DNA of 64,000 nucleotides from Peribacillus frigoritolerans (lineage in GTDB: Bacteria > Bacillota > Bacilli > Bacillales > DSM-1321): positions 1,759,712 to 1,823,711 of the forward strand of contig NZ_KV440950.1 of NCBI RefSeq assembly GCF_001636405.1. Reading direction: 5' to 3'. Shown piece by piece: positions 46,706 to 56,119 of this stretch. The translations under genes were made by a program, and so were the position numbers. The notes under the pieces are model-generated. The model saw only the letters and a list, made by a program, of their open reading frames with translations. It did no database searches and was not told the DNA's origin. The stretch's first letter is position 1, and the number at the start of each line of letters is the position of its first letter.

Positions 46706-46716
46706 AGTATAACACT
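46706..46716 (-). promoter_or_regulatory. CcpN operator 2 (gapB)
   Basis: AGTATAACACT; its complement AGTGTTATACT matches TRTGHYATAYW at 10 of 11 positions. Oriented opposite to operator 1, downstream of the -10. Confidence 0.5.
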
Positions 46717-46739
46717 AATATTTCTGGAGGGTCCGAACA

Positions 46740-47777
46740 ATGAATTCAAGAATAGCGATTAACGGATTTGGGAGAATTGGAAGAATGGTTTTCCGAAAAG
46801 CCATATTAGACGAGAGTTTGGACATTGTTGCCATAAATGCAAGCTATCCAGCTGAAACTTTAGCACACTTACTAAAATATGATACGATACATGGTAAATT
46901 CGACGGTATCATTATAGCTGAAGATGATTCACTAGTAGTGAATGGCCGCCGAGTAAAACTAATAAATAACCGCGATCCAAAGCTATTGCCTTGGAAAGAG
47001 ATGAACATAGATATTGTAATTGAAGCCACTGGCAAATTCAATGATCGTTCTAAAGCGGCTCTTCATTTAGACGCAGGAGCAAAAAGAGTAATATTATCAG
47101 CCCCAGGTAAAAATGAAGACGTTACCATTGTAATGGGAGTGAATCAGGAGGTGCTGGAAATTGACAAGCATTTCGTCATATCCAATGCATCTTGTACAAC
47201 GAACTGCCTTGGACCTGTTGCAAAAGTGCTTGATGAAAAATTCGGCATAAACAACGGTTTAATGACAACGATACATTCTTATACAAATGATCAAAATAAT
47301 ATCGATAACCCGCACAAAGACTTGAGACGTGCCCGTGCCGCTGCGGAAAGCATGATCCCTACGACTACAGGAGCTGCAAAAGCCATCTCACTAGTGTTGC
47401 CGCAATTAAAAGGCAAACTTCATGGAATGGCGATACGCGTACCGACACCAAACGTATCTTTAGTCGATCTTGTTGTGGATTTGAACCGTGATGTCACGAT
47501 TGAAGAAGTGAACCAAGCCTTCATCGATGCTTCAGAAAATGAACTCAAAGGAATCATGGAATTCACGATGGAACCTTTAGTTTCCAGTGATTTCAAAACG
47601 AATCCACACTCTGCAATCATCGATGGATTGACAACGATGATGATCGGGGACAGGAAAGTGAAGGTCCTTGCTTGGTATGATAATGAGTGGGGTTACTCCA
47701 ACCGTGTAGTGGACCTTGTAAAATTGGTTGGCTCCGAGTTGAAAAAAATGTCCGAAGTCGAATTATCAGTAAAATAA
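46740..47777 (+). CDS. gapB: Gluconeogenic glyceraldehyde-3-phosphate dehydrogenase
   Basis: 345 residues, the GapB-type, NADP-preferring enzyme used in gluconeogenesis. N-terminal Rossmann INGFGRIGRMVFRK, catalytic Cys at about 152 in NASCTTNC, His in the HSYTNDQ loop, and substrate-binding TTTGAAKA. It lies between coaE and speD as in B. subtilis. CcpN-like operators over the promoter imply repression on glycolytic substrates. SD GGAGGG. A terminator follows. Confidence 0.95.
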   Translation: MNSRIAINGFGRIGRMVFRKAILDESLDIVAINASYPAETLAHLLKYDTIHGKFDGIIIAEDDSLVVNGRRVKLINNRDPKLLPWKEMNIDIVIEATGKFNDRSKAALHLDAGAKRVILSAPGKNEDVTIVMGVNQEVLEIDKHFVISNASCTTNCLGPVAKVLDEKFGINNGLMTTIHSYTNDQNNIDNPHKDLRRARAAAESMIPTTTGAAKAISLVLPQLKGKLHGMAIRVPTPNVSLVDLVVDLNRDVTIEEVNQAFIDASENELKGIMEFTMEPLVSSDFKTNPHSAIIDGLTTMMIGDRKVKVLAWYDNEWGYSNRVVDLVKLVGSELKKMSEVELSVK

Positions 47778-47790
47778 AATGAAAAACCCG

Positions 47791-47821
47791 AGCCTGCTAA
47801 AATTTTTAGCGGGCTATTTTT
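47791..47821 (+). terminator. Terminator after gapB
   Basis: AGCCTGCTAAAA and TTTTAGCGGGCT, one wobble, then ATTTTT. Confidence 0.85.
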
Positions 47822-47954
47822 CATGCAGTGATCCATGAATTCCCGGCTGCTTTATGGCGCTGAATAAACCGAAGACGGAATTTGGTCCACATTGGAACCT
47901 TCGCTATATCCCCATTACATATAAAGTTTATCTTTCCAAAAATTAAATTTGGAG

Positions 47955-47983
47955 TTGCAAAAAAAATTCAAACCATATATACT
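47955..47983 (+). promoter_or_regulatory. SigA promoter of speD
   Basis: TTGCAA (47955-47960), 17-bp spacer, TATACT (47978-47983). Predicts a leader of about 124 nt. Confidence 0.65.
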
Positions 47984-47989
47984 ATGAAT

Positions 47990-48113
47990 CGTGAACTTCT
48001 TCAAAACGGTTTGCATGATGGCTACTTAAAGGGTTAGGACCTCTTTGGACTAACTTTCCCCCGTGGTAGTTATCAGAACTTATTTTTAAATCATGGTAAG
48101 GGGGAAGCTTAAT
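47990..48113 (+). other. Structured 5' leader of speD
   Basis: Two elements are visible: a stem-loop with GTTAG/CTAAC arms at 48033-48054, and TTCCCCC (48056-48062), which can pair with GGGGGAA (48100-48106), the speD Shine-Dalgarno. That pairing would close the ribosome site. No known riboswitch was recognised. Confidence 0.45.
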
Positions 48114-48512
48114 ATGGAAACAGCTTACACTATGGAAACAATGGGTAGACATGTCATTTCTGAACTTTGGGGTTGTGACTTTGAAAAACTGAACAATATC
48201 GATTTAATTGAAAAGATTTTTGTTGACGCTGCTTTGAAATCAGGTGCAGAGGTACGAGAAGTTGCCTTTCACAAATTTGCTCCACAAGGAGTCAGCGGGG
48301 TTGTCATCATTTCTGAATCACACTTAACGATTCACAGTTTTCCAGAACACGGCTATGCGAGCATTGATGTCTATACATGCGGTAACTTGGATCCGAATAT
48401 TGCGGCAGATTATATTGCAGAAGCTTTGAATGCGCAAACACGTGAAAACATAGAATTACCACGTGGATTAGGTCCTGTACAAATGAAAAAAGCCAATATA
48501 AGTGCCCTATAA
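48114..48512 (+). CDS. speD: S-adenosylmethionine decarboxylase proenzyme
   Basis: Makes decarboxylated SAM for spermidine synthesis. 132 residues from ATG 48114 (GGGGGAAG, 6-7 nt), about six longer than B. subtilis SpeD, which begins at the equivalent of METMGRH. Self-cleavage at Glu68-Ser69 (SESHLTIHS) yields the pyruvoyl group. Catalytic His and Cys ([13 protein letters not shown]) are present. Class 1b prokaryotic form. A terminator follows. Confidence 0.93.
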   Translation: METAYTMETMGRHVISELWGCDFEKLNNIDLIEKIFVDAALKSGAEVREVAFHKFAPQGVSGVVIISESHLTIHSFPEHGYASIDVYTCGNLDPNIAADYIAEALNAQTRENIELPRGLGPVQMKKANISAL

Positions 48513-48526
48513 AAAAATGTATACAC

Positions 48527-48554
48527 AGAGATGCCATGGGTGCATCTCTTTTTT
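48527..48554 (+). terminator. Terminator after speD
   Basis: AGAGATGC and GCATCTCT around CATGGGT, then a T-run. Confidence 0.88.
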
Positions 48555-48781
48555 AATGCAATGAATCGGCAGTCTGATTCACTTTATTGGAGAGGATTGC
48601 CTTGTAGCACAATGCCCTTGGCAACGGTGCTTCAACGGCAGAACAAAAAGTGCCTGCTGCCGGAAGTTACACTTTTTACTTGTACTGTCCGTTCCTTTTA
48701 ATATAAGATTAAGAAAGAGAAGTAATTCCTTGGGGAACATTTAGATAGGGGAGTCCTACATAAAATACGGAGCTGATAATG

Positions 48782-49243
48782 ATGAAATGCCCATCATGTC
48801 AATATAACGGAACAAGAGTGCTCGATTCCAGGCCAGTCGATGAAAGTAAATCGATTCGACGACGCCGTGAATGTGAGGCATGTGGTTTTCGATTCACGAC
48901 ATTTGAAAAGGTGGAGGAAACACCGCTTATTGTAGTGAAAAAGGGCGGGACACGTGAAGAGTTCAGTCGTGATAAAATCCTGCGTGGCTTAATCAGGGCT
49001 TGCGAAAAACGTCCGGTTCCCTTGAAAGAACTAGAGCAAATTACCAGTTATGTAGAAAAAGAACTACGCAACCAGGGCATATCGGAAGTGAAAAGCGACA
49101 GTGTCGGCGAAATGGTAATGGACAAGCTGGCAGAAGTCGATGAGGTTGCCTATGTAAGGTTCGCATCCGTCTATCGACAATTTAAAGATATCAATGTCTT
49201 TATTGATGAACTGAAAGATTTAATAAATAAAGAAAGAAAGTAG
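48782..49243 (+). CDS. nrdR: Transcriptional repressor NrdR
   Basis: Zinc-ribbon/ATP-cone repressor of ribonucleotide reductase genes. 153 residues. Zinc cysteines C3, C6, C31 and C34 (MKCPSC...CEACG) with the intervening RRRR DNA-binding stretch. The ATP-cone (about 47-137) starts [18 protein letters not shown]. An in-frame ATG one codon earlier is possible. B. subtilis equivalent ytcG, also upstream of dnaB. No nrd genes lie in this window. Confidence 0.95.
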   Translation: MKCPSCQYNGTRVLDSRPVDESKSIRRRRECEACGFRFTTFEKVEETPLIVVKKGGTREEFSRDKILRGLIRACEKRPVPLKELEQITSYVEKELRNQGISEVKSDSVGEMVMDKLAEVDEVAYVRFASVYRQFKDINVFIDELKDLINKERK

Positions 49244-49295
49244 AGCTGAAGATTCACTTTGGCTCTTTTTTCACTACATCTTTTGAAAGGTTTGA

Positions 49296-50720
49296 ATGGA
49301 GATGTCAATGCATTGGCAAGAATTGCTCCCAGCTGATTCATATTTGGTCTCATCTGCGGGGCTGCTTCATGATTATGATCGGAAAATACTTACCCGACTA
49401 TATCAACCTCTTATTGGACCTATCTGCATTAGCCTATATATGACGTTATGGAGTGAGTTGGAGGAAAACAGGCTATGGTCGGAAACCTCCTCGCATTATC
49501 AATTAATGAATACCATCGGCCTTAAGTTGGGTGATATTTACGAAGCGCGCCTTTTACTTGAAGGAATCGGCCTGTTGAATGTATATAAGAAATCGAAAAA
49601 TGAAACGAAGGAATTCATTTATGAGTTAAACCCGCCGCTTTCACCCCAGCAGTTTTTCACGGATGGAATGCTGAATATTTACTTATACAAAAAAATCGGT
49701 AAAGCTCAATTCAACCGGTTAAAGAGGTTCTTTTGTGATGACCATATCTTAACCGATCAATATGAAGGTGTGACTAAATCTTTTGCGGAAGTATTCTCAT
49801 CAGATCATTTGGACTCTTTATATGTAACGGATGAAGCGAAAAACGAATGGAAACCGGTGCCTGAACAGCAATACATCGATCGTGCGGAAGGCGTTGAGCC
49901 ATCGGGGTTTGATGACTTATTCGATTTTGACCTTTTATTTGCCGGGATGAAATCCTCGATCGTGCCGAAAAAGGCTTTTACTCCTAAAATAAAAAGTACG
50001 ATTGCCAAACTCGCTTTTTTATATGGCATTGATCCGCTGGAAATGCAAAAACTAGTAATGGATGCCGTGTCATTGGATGATGAGATTGACGAGGAATTGC
50101 TTAGAAAGGCGGCAAGGGACTGGTACCAGATCGAACGGCAGGCCGATATGCCTTCCCTTGTCAATCGGGTGCAGCCAATTCGTGAACGGACACAAAAAGA
50201 AGAACCGAAAACAAAGGAACAAGAGTTAATCCGTCATTTGGAGACGATTTCCCCGAGGGAGCGGCTGATGCAATTGTCTGGCGGTGCAGAGCCGTCAAGC
50301 GGTGATTTGAAAGTGGTTGAGGGCGTGATGATCAATCAAAAGCTGAATCCGGGTGTCGTCAATGTCTTGATTGAATATGTCATGCTCAAAACGGATATGA
50401 AGTTCACGAAGGGTTATGTGGAAAAGCTGGCAGGCCATTGGGCACGGCTGAAGGTCTCAACAGTCGTCGAGGCGATGGAACTGGCCAAAAATGAACATAG
50501 GAAATATCAGGACTGGGCTCAAGGAAGCAGGAATGCTGCGAAGGGCAGCCGGAAAAAGGCGATACGGGAAGAAGTGGTTCCGGAGTGGCTTGAGAAAAAA
50601 GAAGAAGCACAGCAGGAGCAGAATGCGGATCAGCCTGAATTGGATGCCCAAAAACGCGAACTTCTGGAGAAATGGAAGCTGTGGAAAGCGGGAGGTGAAA
50701 TGAACGATGGAAAAGATTAA
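49296..50720 (+). CDS. dnaB: Replication initiation/membrane attachment protein DnaB
   Basis: Firmicute DnaB, which loads the replicative helicase (DnaC in Bacillus) with DnaD and DnaI, and is membrane-associated. 474 residues: DDBH1 winged-helix region (about 15-120; LTRLYQPLIGPICISLYMTLW) and DDBH2 (DnaB_2) near 330-410 with NPGVVNVLIEYVMLKTD, then a charged C-terminus. The start could also be ATG 49302 or 49308. The stop lies 14 bp inside dnaI, giving coupled translation. Confidence 0.94.
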   Translation: MEMSMHWQELLPADSYLVSSAGLLHDYDRKILTRLYQPLIGPICISLYMTLWSELEENRLWSETSSHYQLMNTIGLKLGDIYEARLLLEGIGLLNVYKKSKNETKEFIYELNPPLSPQQFFTDGMLNIYLYKKIGKAQFNRLKRFFCDDHILTDQYEGVTKSFAEVFSSDHLDSLYVTDEAKNEWKPVPEQQYIDRAEGVEPSGFDDLFDFDLLFAGMKSSIVPKKAFTPKIKSTIAKLAFLYGIDPLEMQKLVMDAVSLDDEIDEELLRKAARDWYQIERQADMPSLVNRVQPIRERTQKEEPKTKEQELIRHLETISPRERLMQLSGGAEPSSGDLKVVEGVMINQKLNPGVVNVLIEYVMLKTDMKFTKGYVEKLAGHWARLKVSTVVEAMELAKNEHRKYQDWAQGSRNAAKGSRKKAIREEVVPEWLEKKEEAQQEQNADQPELDAQKRELLEKWKLWKAGGEMNDGKD

Positions 50721-51645
50721 TAGGTCCCTTAATAAATTGGCCAATACAAATCAATTTCAACAGCGTTATGAAAAGCTGAAACAGGAGATTTTTGAAAACG
50801 AACAAGTGCGGTTATTCATGAATGCCAACAGCTCGGCGGTCACGAAGGAAATGATTGATAAAAACTTGGGGAAGCTTTATGAGTTCACTTCACAGAGCAA
50901 TAAGTGTGATAAATGTCCGAGCTTGGATGGTTGCATCAATATGATGCAAGGGTATTATCCTAAATTGGTGGTGCAAGGAAAAGCCCTGAACCTGCATTAT
51001 GAAGTCTGCCCGAGGAAATTGGCAGAGGATGAAAAGCGGAAACGGGAAAAGCTGATCCGCAGCCTGTATGTACCGAAGGATATTTTAAAGGCCAGCATTG
51101 AAGACTTTACCCAAACGGATAATGAAAACAAACGCTTGTCTGTCCTAAGTAAAGCGATGTCGTTCATTATGGAATATGAGCCGGGTAAAAGGCAAAAAGG
51201 CTTGTATATATATGGGAAATTCGGTGTTGGGAAAACGTACTTATTAGGTGCGATCGCCAATGAACTTGCAAAAAGGCAAATTTCCTCCCTTATAGTCTAT
51301 GTACCTGACTATTTGAGGGAACTTAAGGGATCGATAGGTGATAATACAGTCAATGAAAAAATTGAAATGGTGAAAACGGCACCTATCCTCATGCTTGATG
51401 ATATTGGAGCGGAATCCATGACGAGCTGGGGACGCGATGAGGTTTTTGGTCCGATTTTGCAATTTAGGATGCTGGAAAACCTGCCGACGTTTTTCACTTC
51501 GAATTTTGACTTGAATGGCCTGGAGAACCACCTGACCTTTTCACAGCGCGGTGAGAAAGAAGAAGTGAAGGCGGCCCGGGTACTGGAAAGAATTCAATAT
51601 TTAGCTGAGCCGGTCAAGCTTGATGGCGTGAATCGGAGAAGATGA
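50707..51645 (+). CDS. dnaI: Primosomal protein DnaI (helicase loader)
   Basis: 312-residue AAA+ ATPase that loads the DnaC helicase. The N-terminal helicase-binding domain has a zinc cluster (CDKCPSLDGC near 60 and HYEVCP near 98). Walker A GKFGVGKT (about 170-177), Walker B ILMLDDIGAE, sensor residues in TSNFD, and an arginine finger in RVLERI follow. It overlaps dnaB by 14 bp. A terminator follows. Confidence 0.95.
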   Translation: MEKINRSLNKLANTNQFQQRYEKLKQEIFENEQVRLFMNANSSAVTKEMIDKNLGKLYEFTSQSNKCDKCPSLDGCINMMQGYYPKLVVQGKALNLHYEVCPRKLAEDEKRKREKLIRSLYVPKDILKASIEDFTQTDNENKRLSVLSKAMSFIMEYEPGKRQKGLYIYGKFGVGKTYLLGAIANELAKRQISSLIVYVPDYLRELKGSIGDNTVNEKIEMVKTAPILMLDDIGAESMTSWGRDEVFGPILQFRMLENLPTFFTSNFDLNGLENHLTFSQRGEKEEVKAARVLERIQYLAEPVKLDGVNRRR

Positions 51646-51647
51646 AG

Positions 51648-51679
51648 AAAAGTGGTCTCTTAATGGAGGTCACTTTTTT
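51648..51679 (+). terminator. Terminator after dnaI
   Basis: AAAAGTGGTCTC and GAGGTCACTTTTTT pair over 12 bases with two wobbles. Confidence 0.82.
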
Positions 51680-51766
51680 CTTCTTACAAGGCCCATCCTA
51701 CTTCTAAACACGTCCCCATCCCCATATACATGAAAAAAGAAGCAAGGGGGAAGGGGGGATGTCGTA

Positions 51767-52627
51767 GTGCAAATTTTGTTTCAAAACGATTCAGAGGCAT
51801 TGAAATTACTGAATTTCGTTTCTGTCCATCCACTGGGGGCAGAATTTCAAGCATATATTCGATTTATTCCGCAACAAGGCATGCATGTGGATATGACGGA
51901 ATCTTCAGGTGATGAATGGCTAATTCTGCTTCGTGATGCATTCCATTCTTTTTTATTGGAAGAAAAGACGCTTCCTGTTCTGGAGCAAATTATAGTCGGT
52001 AAATTTTTTTATAGGGAACGGGAAGAAATTGAAGCCATCATTGAAATTGCATCATCCATCATCGAGGCGGAAAGAGCCAGGAATCAAGATGAAGCATTCA
52101 GTACGGAGAAACGATTGATTGAGGAAGGACTTCAAAGCATCTTGGCTGGAAAGGTATCTTTTTCATTCGATTCTTTTACGACCTTCCGTTTAAAATCGTT
52201 TCAGCATACTTTGGAAAAGTATGTCGTCAAGGCGATTGATGAATATAAGCTGGAACAGGACTATCAAAATTTCATTGCTACGCTCCGTGACTGCCTTCAA
52301 GGGCAGGAGTCGAAATTAAGAAAGCTTCACCTGGTCAACCGGGACGGTTTTCACTTCTATGATCAGAAATTCAGCAAACTCGACCGTCCAAAAATCAATA
52401 GTATGATCGACAGGAGGCTTCTTGCCAAAAGCTCACTTTTTCTCGATACGGTGATACTTGCCCCGCTTTTATCGATTGCTCCTGAAAACTTGTGCATATA
52501 TACCGATGACAAGGAAGAGGGGCTCATCCAGACCATTTCAAGGATTTTCGAAGAACGGGCGACTATCTTGCCACTTTCGTCATTTTCTATGCAGTTGAAT
52601 GAACTTTCGTGGAAAAAAGAAAATTAA
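51767..52627 (+). CDS. ytxC: Putative sporulation protein YtxC
   Basis: 286 residues from GTG 51767 (SD GGGGGAT). Mainly helical, no TM segment. Matches YtxC, which lies between dnaI and thrS in B. subtilis and is annotated as a sporulation protein without a defined activity. Conserved features are the N-terminal strand-rich 1-60 region and the acidic helix IEAIIEIASSIIEAERAR. Confidence 0.82.
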   Translation: MQILFQNDSEALKLLNFVSVHPLGAEFQAYIRFIPQQGMHVDMTESSGDEWLILLRDAFHSFLLEEKTLPVLEQIIVGKFFYREREEIEAIIEIASSIIEAERARNQDEAFSTEKRLIEEGLQSILAGKVSFSFDSFTTFRLKSFQHTLEKYVVKAIDEYKLEQDYQNFIATLRDCLQGQESKLRKLHLVNRDGFHFYDQKFSKLDRPKINSMIDRRLLAKSSLFLDTVILAPLLSIAPENLCIYTDDKEEGLIQTISRIFEERATILPLSSFSMQLNELSWKKEN

Positions 52628-52629
52628 CC

Positions 52630-52658
52630 TTGATTTTCACCGTATAACAAATTATAAT
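52630..52658 (+). promoter_or_regulatory. SigA promoter of thrS
   Basis: TTGATT (52630-52635), 17-bp spacer, TATAAT (52653-52658); drives the T-box leader. Confidence 0.75.
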
Positions 52659-52664
52659 TTCCTA

Positions 52665-52957
52665 CATACTATTAAAAAACTAAAAGTTATGATGAGGACA
52701 AGGGTATTCTAGTCGCCGATTATCAGAGAGGGAAGCCAACAGGCTGTAAGCTTCCTATTCGCATGGAACACTTACCACCTTTAAACTTCGGCTCGGAAAG
52801 CAGTCATACTGCGAATATGAGCTGACGGGAAGCTGCCGTTACCAAGTTACAAGTGCCATTTTGCCGTGAAAAGCAAGCTGGAACGAGGGTGGAACCGCGG
52901 GTTAATGATATTTATTACTAAGCTCGTCCCTGTTTTATACAGGGGCGGGCTTTTTTG
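52665..52957 (+). promoter_or_regulatory. T-box riboswitch (Thr) upstream of thrS
   Basis: Canonical T-box leader. Stem I spans about 52690-52800 with two consecutive ACC codons (52774-52779) in the specifier region, pointing to tRNA-Thr. The T-box AGGGTGGAACCGCG is at 52886-52899. The terminator at 52921-52957 competes with an antiterminator that uses the GCTCGTCCC left arm. Uncharged tRNA-Thr should promote read-through into thrS. Confidence 0.93.
52921..52957 (+). terminator. T-box terminator
   Basis: AGCTCGTCCCTG and CAGGGGCGGGCT, then six T. Confidence 0.92.
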
Positions 52958-53017
52958 TGTTGTAATGGAATCAAAAACCTGTAATTTGTTCGAACAAATA
53001 AGAAGGAGTGAAACTGA

Positions 53018-54949
53018 ATGGCAGAACTACTGAAAATATCTTTTCCTGACGGAGCGGTCAAGGAGTTTGCTAAAGGCACAACAACTGAAGACATCGCTGC
53101 ATCCATCAGTCCTGGTTTAAGGAAAAAATCCATTGCCGGAAAATTCAATGGTGAATTATATGATTTAAAACGTCCGATTGAACAAGATGGTACAATCGAA
53201 ATCGTCACACAGGACGCAACGGATGCTCTTGAAGTATTGCGTCACAGTACAGCGCACTTGATGGCACAAGCGATCAAACGTTTGTACAAAAATGCTAAAT
53301 TCGGAGTAGGGCCAGTCATTGAGGGCGGCTTTTACTATGATATGGATCTGGAGGAATCATTGACTCCTGAAGACCTTCCATTGATTGAAAAAGAAATGAA
53401 GAAAATCGTCAACGAAAACTTGGCAATCTCCCGCATCGAAGTGAGTCGTGATGAAGCGATTTCCCGTTTTAAAGAAATCGGCGACGAGTATAAATTGGAG
53501 TTGATCGATGCGATTCCTGCCGATCAGCAGGTAACACTTTATGAGCAAGGGGAATTCTTTGACCTATGTCGTGGAATTCATGTTCCATCAACTGGGAAAA
53601 TCAAAGAATTCAAGCTATTGAGCATCGCTGGAGCATACTGGAGAGGCGATAGCAAAAACAAAATGCTTCAACGCATTTACGGTACGGCTTTCTATAAAAA
53701 AGAAGATTTAGCCGAACACCTGCGTTTCCTCGAAGAAGCCAAGGAACGTGACCATCGTAAAATCGGCAAAGAATTGAACTTGTTCATGAGCTCACAAAAA
53801 GTGGGGCAAGGGCTGCCGATGTGGTTGCCAAAAGGCGCGACAATTCGCCGTACAATCGAAAGATATATCGTGGACAAGGAAGAACGTTTAGGTTATGACC
53901 ATGTCTACACACCTGTAATGGGAAGCGTGGACCTTTATAAAACATCCGGACACTGGGATCATTACCAGGACGGCATGTTCCCGGTCATGGAGATGGAAAA
54001 CGAACAGCTTGTCCTGCGTCCGATGAACTGTCCGCATCACATGATGGTCTATAAAAACAGCATCCACAGCTACCGCGAACTGCCAATCCGGATTGCCGAG
54101 CTAGGCTTGATGCATCGCTATGAAATGTCAGGTGCCCTTTCAGGCCTTCAGCGTGTACGTGGGATGACATTGAATGATGCACACATTTTCGTTCGCCCCG
54201 ACCAAATCAAAGAAGAGTTCAAGCGTGTTGTGAACCTAGTTCTGGAAGTATATAAAGATTTCGATATCAAGGATTATTCATTCCGTCTGTCTTATCGCGA
54301 TCCTCAGGATACAGAAAAATACTTCGATGATGATGACATGTGGGAAAAAGCGCAAAGCATGTTAAAAGGCGCCATGGATGAGCTTGGTCTTGATTACTTT
54401 GAAGCGGAAGGTGAAGCGGCATTCTACGGTCCTAAGCTTGATGTTCAGGTGCGCACTGCCTTAGGGAAGGATGAAACGCTTTCCACTGTTCAGCTTGATT
54501 TCTTGCTTCCTGAACGTTTTGACCTTAATTATGTCGGTGAGGACGGCAAGCAGCACCGTCCGGTTGTTATCCACCGCGGTGTCGTTTCCACAATGGAACG
54601 TTTTGTCGCTTACTTGATTGAAGAATACAAGGGGGCATTCCCGACTTGGCTTGCACCTATCCAAGCACAAGTGATCCCGGTCTCACCTGAAGTGCACTTG
54701 GATTATGCGAAAGAAGTACAGGAAAAGCTTAAAGCGCAAGGCATTCGTGTCGACCTGGATACACGTGACGAGAAAATCGGTTACAAAATCCGTGAAGCGC
54801 AAATGCAAAAAATCCCGTATATGCTGGTTGTTGGAGACAATGAAGCCAAAGAAGGCAGCGTGAATGTACGTAAATACGGTGAACAAAAATCCGAAACGAT
54901 CGCATTTGAAGATTTCGTTTCAGCGATTAAGGCGGAAGTGATCCGTTAA
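53018..54949 (+). CDS. thrS: Threonyl-tRNA synthetase
   Basis: 643 residues: TGS domain (1-62), editing domain with HxxxH (H76-STA-H80) and [10 protein letters not shown], class II catalytic core with zinc/Thr-binding Cys in MNCPHHM (near 336) and motif 2 [11 protein letters not shown], and an anticodon-binding domain (about 540-643). SD GAAGGAGTG. Expression is set by the T-box upstream. A terminator follows. Confidence 0.97.
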   Translation: MAELLKISFPDGAVKEFAKGTTTEDIAASISPGLRKKSIAGKFNGELYDLKRPIEQDGTIEIVTQDATDALEVLRHSTAHLMAQAIKRLYKNAKFGVGPVIEGGFYYDMDLEESLTPEDLPLIEKEMKKIVNENLAISRIEVSRDEAISRFKEIGDEYKLELIDAIPADQQVTLYEQGEFFDLCRGIHVPSTGKIKEFKLLSIAGAYWRGDSKNKMLQRIYGTAFYKKEDLAEHLRFLEEAKERDHRKIGKELNLFMSSQKVGQGLPMWLPKGATIRRTIERYIVDKEERLGYDHVYTPVMGSVDLYKTSGHWDHYQDGMFPVMEMENEQLVLRPMNCPHHMMVYKNSIHSYRELPIRIAELGLMHRYEMSGALSGLQRVRGMTLNDAHIFVRPDQIKEEFKRVVNLVLEVYKDFDIKDYSFRLSYRDPQDTEKYFDDDDMWEKAQSMLKGAMDELGLDYFEAEGEAAFYGPKLDVQVRTALGKDETLSTVQLDFLLPERFDLNYVGEDGKQHRPVVIHRGVVSTMERFVAYLIEEYKGAFPTWLAPIQAQVIPVSPEVHLDYAKEVQEKLKAQGIRVDLDTRDEKIGYKIREAQMQKIPYMLVVGDNEAKEGSVNVRKYGEQKSETIAFEDFVSAIKAEVIR

Positions 54950-54953
54950 TAGC

Positions 54954-54989
54954 AAAAAGAGGGGCACATATAGTTGTGTCCCTCTTTTT
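54954..54989 (+). terminator. Terminator after thrS
   Basis: AAAAAGAGGGGCACA and TGTGTCCCTCTTTTT, one wobble. Confidence 0.9.
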
Positions 54990-55055
54990 AATCATGGCAT
55001 GATAAAATGAAACCATCATGTGAAAATATGTACAGCAATGAAAAGGAGGGGCAGC

Positions 55056-55226
55056 ATGAAAAAGAAATTTACTTATCTATTCGGACCGACATTCCTTGTC
55101 ATCATCATCTTTTTGTTATTGGATGATTATCGACAATATGCCATCGTCCCGGTCCTGTTTTTTTGGATAGCGCTATTTTCTTGGGACGCCATTGAGAAAA
55201 AGAAAAAGGCGAAAGAAGACTCTTAA
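55056..55226 (+). CDS. Small two-helix membrane protein
   Basis: 56 residues from ATG 55056, which has a perfect AAAGGAGG 6-7 nt upstream. An upstream ATG at 55020 would read through that site. Two hydrophobic helices (about 6-20 and 24-42) end in a Lys-rich tail (EKKKKAKEDS). No family recognised. It sits alone between the thrS terminator and the GNAT gene 53 bp downstream. Confidence 0.6.
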   Translation: MKKKFTYLFGPTFLVIIIFLLLDDYRQYAIVPVLFFWIALFSWDAIEKKKKAKEDS

Positions 55227-55279
55227 CATGTGATGGCTTCGGCCAGTATGGACTGCAACTAAAGGGGGAATGGGGATAA

Positions 55280-55774
55280 ATGGAGATTAGAAAGGCTTCA
55301 AGGAAAGACGCGGGTAACTTGGCTGCTCTGTTCAATAATGTAGAAGATTCCGGGTATATGCTGTTTAATCCTGGGGAAAGAAAAGCTACGGCGAAACAAA
55401 TGGAAAAGCAATTGGAGCAAATCGAAAAAAATCCCCCTTCCATTGTTCTCGTTTCCGCTAGCGGCAATGAGTTGAATGGTTACCTAATCTTATTGGGCAA
55501 TCAAATGGGCCGAACGAGGCATTCCGCCAAAATCGTCATCGGCATCCATGAAAAGGGTAGAGGAAAAGGCATCGGTACGAAGCTATTTCAGAAAATGGAG
55601 GAGCATGCACGGACTAACGAAATACGGCGCCTGGAATTGTCCGTGATTGCAAATAACGCCCCTGCGCTTTCCTTATATCGAAAGATGGGGTTCGAAAAGG
55701 AAGGAATAAAGCGGGAATCACTGTTTTTTGATGGAAAGTATCATGATGAATATTTTTTGTCCAAATTACTTTAA
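55280..55774 (+). CDS. GNAT family N-acetyltransferase
   Basis: 164 residues, one GNAT domain. Acetyl-CoA-binding motif A is VIGIHEKGRGKGIGTKLFQKME (near 93-114), with the pyrophosphate loop GRGKGIG. Motif B, NNAPALSLYRKMGFEKEG, is typical of RimI/SpeG-like enzymes. The substrate cannot be told. SD AAAGGGGGAA. The short membrane protein upstream may share its transcript. Confidence 0.88.
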   Translation: MEIRKASRKDAGNLAALFNNVEDSGYMLFNPGERKATAKQMEKQLEQIEKNPPSIVLVSASGNELNGYLILLGNQMGRTRHSAKIVIGIHEKGRGKGIGTKLFQKMEEHARTNEIRRLELSVIANNAPALSLYRKMGFEKEGIKRESLFFDGKYHDEYFLSKLL

Positions 55775-55844
55775 AAAACGTATTGTCAAATAACTGAATG
55801 TCTGATAATATTAATTTTGTTGTAAAAAACGAATAAATTAGCAT

Positions 55845-55874
55845 TTGACAAGTCATCAGTGTTTATGATATATT
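55845..55874 (+). promoter_or_regulatory. Promoter of infC-rpmI-rplT
   Basis: TTGACA (55845-55850), 18-bp spacer, TATATT (55869-55874). Confidence 0.7.
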
Positions 55875-55881
55875 TCTAAAG

Positions 55882-56040
55882 TGAATTGAATACGTGTTTG
55901 AGGAAAAGAAGAAGCACCCGCTTCTCACCTGGTTGACGCAAACAATGCAGTTAACAGGTCATGATTTGATTATTTGGATCTTTCTGAATGAGTCTATCAG
56001 TGTGGGTGCAACATGCATCCACACTTTTTTATTATGATTA
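55882..56040 (+). promoter_or_regulatory. Ribosomal protein L20 leader
   Basis: Leader RNA before infC, with the characteristic CACCCGCTTCTCACCTGG...TTGACGC segment (about 55916-55938) and a terminal hairpin GTGTGGGTGCA / TGCATCCACAC plus T-run (about 56001-56032). In B. subtilis L20 binds this leader and causes premature termination, so the operon is autoregulated. Assigned from layout and remembered consensus. Confidence 0.75.
56001..56032 (+). terminator. Leader terminator before infC
   Basis: GTGTGGGTGC and GCATCCACAC arms with ACAT loop, six T; it is the regulated terminator of the L20 leader. Confidence 0.85.
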
Positions 56041-56119
56041 TATCCTGTAAGCGAGTTGTGAGCGTGACCGAATTTATTCAAATATTCGTATTCGCCAATA
56101 TCTTTGGAGGTGGCTAACT

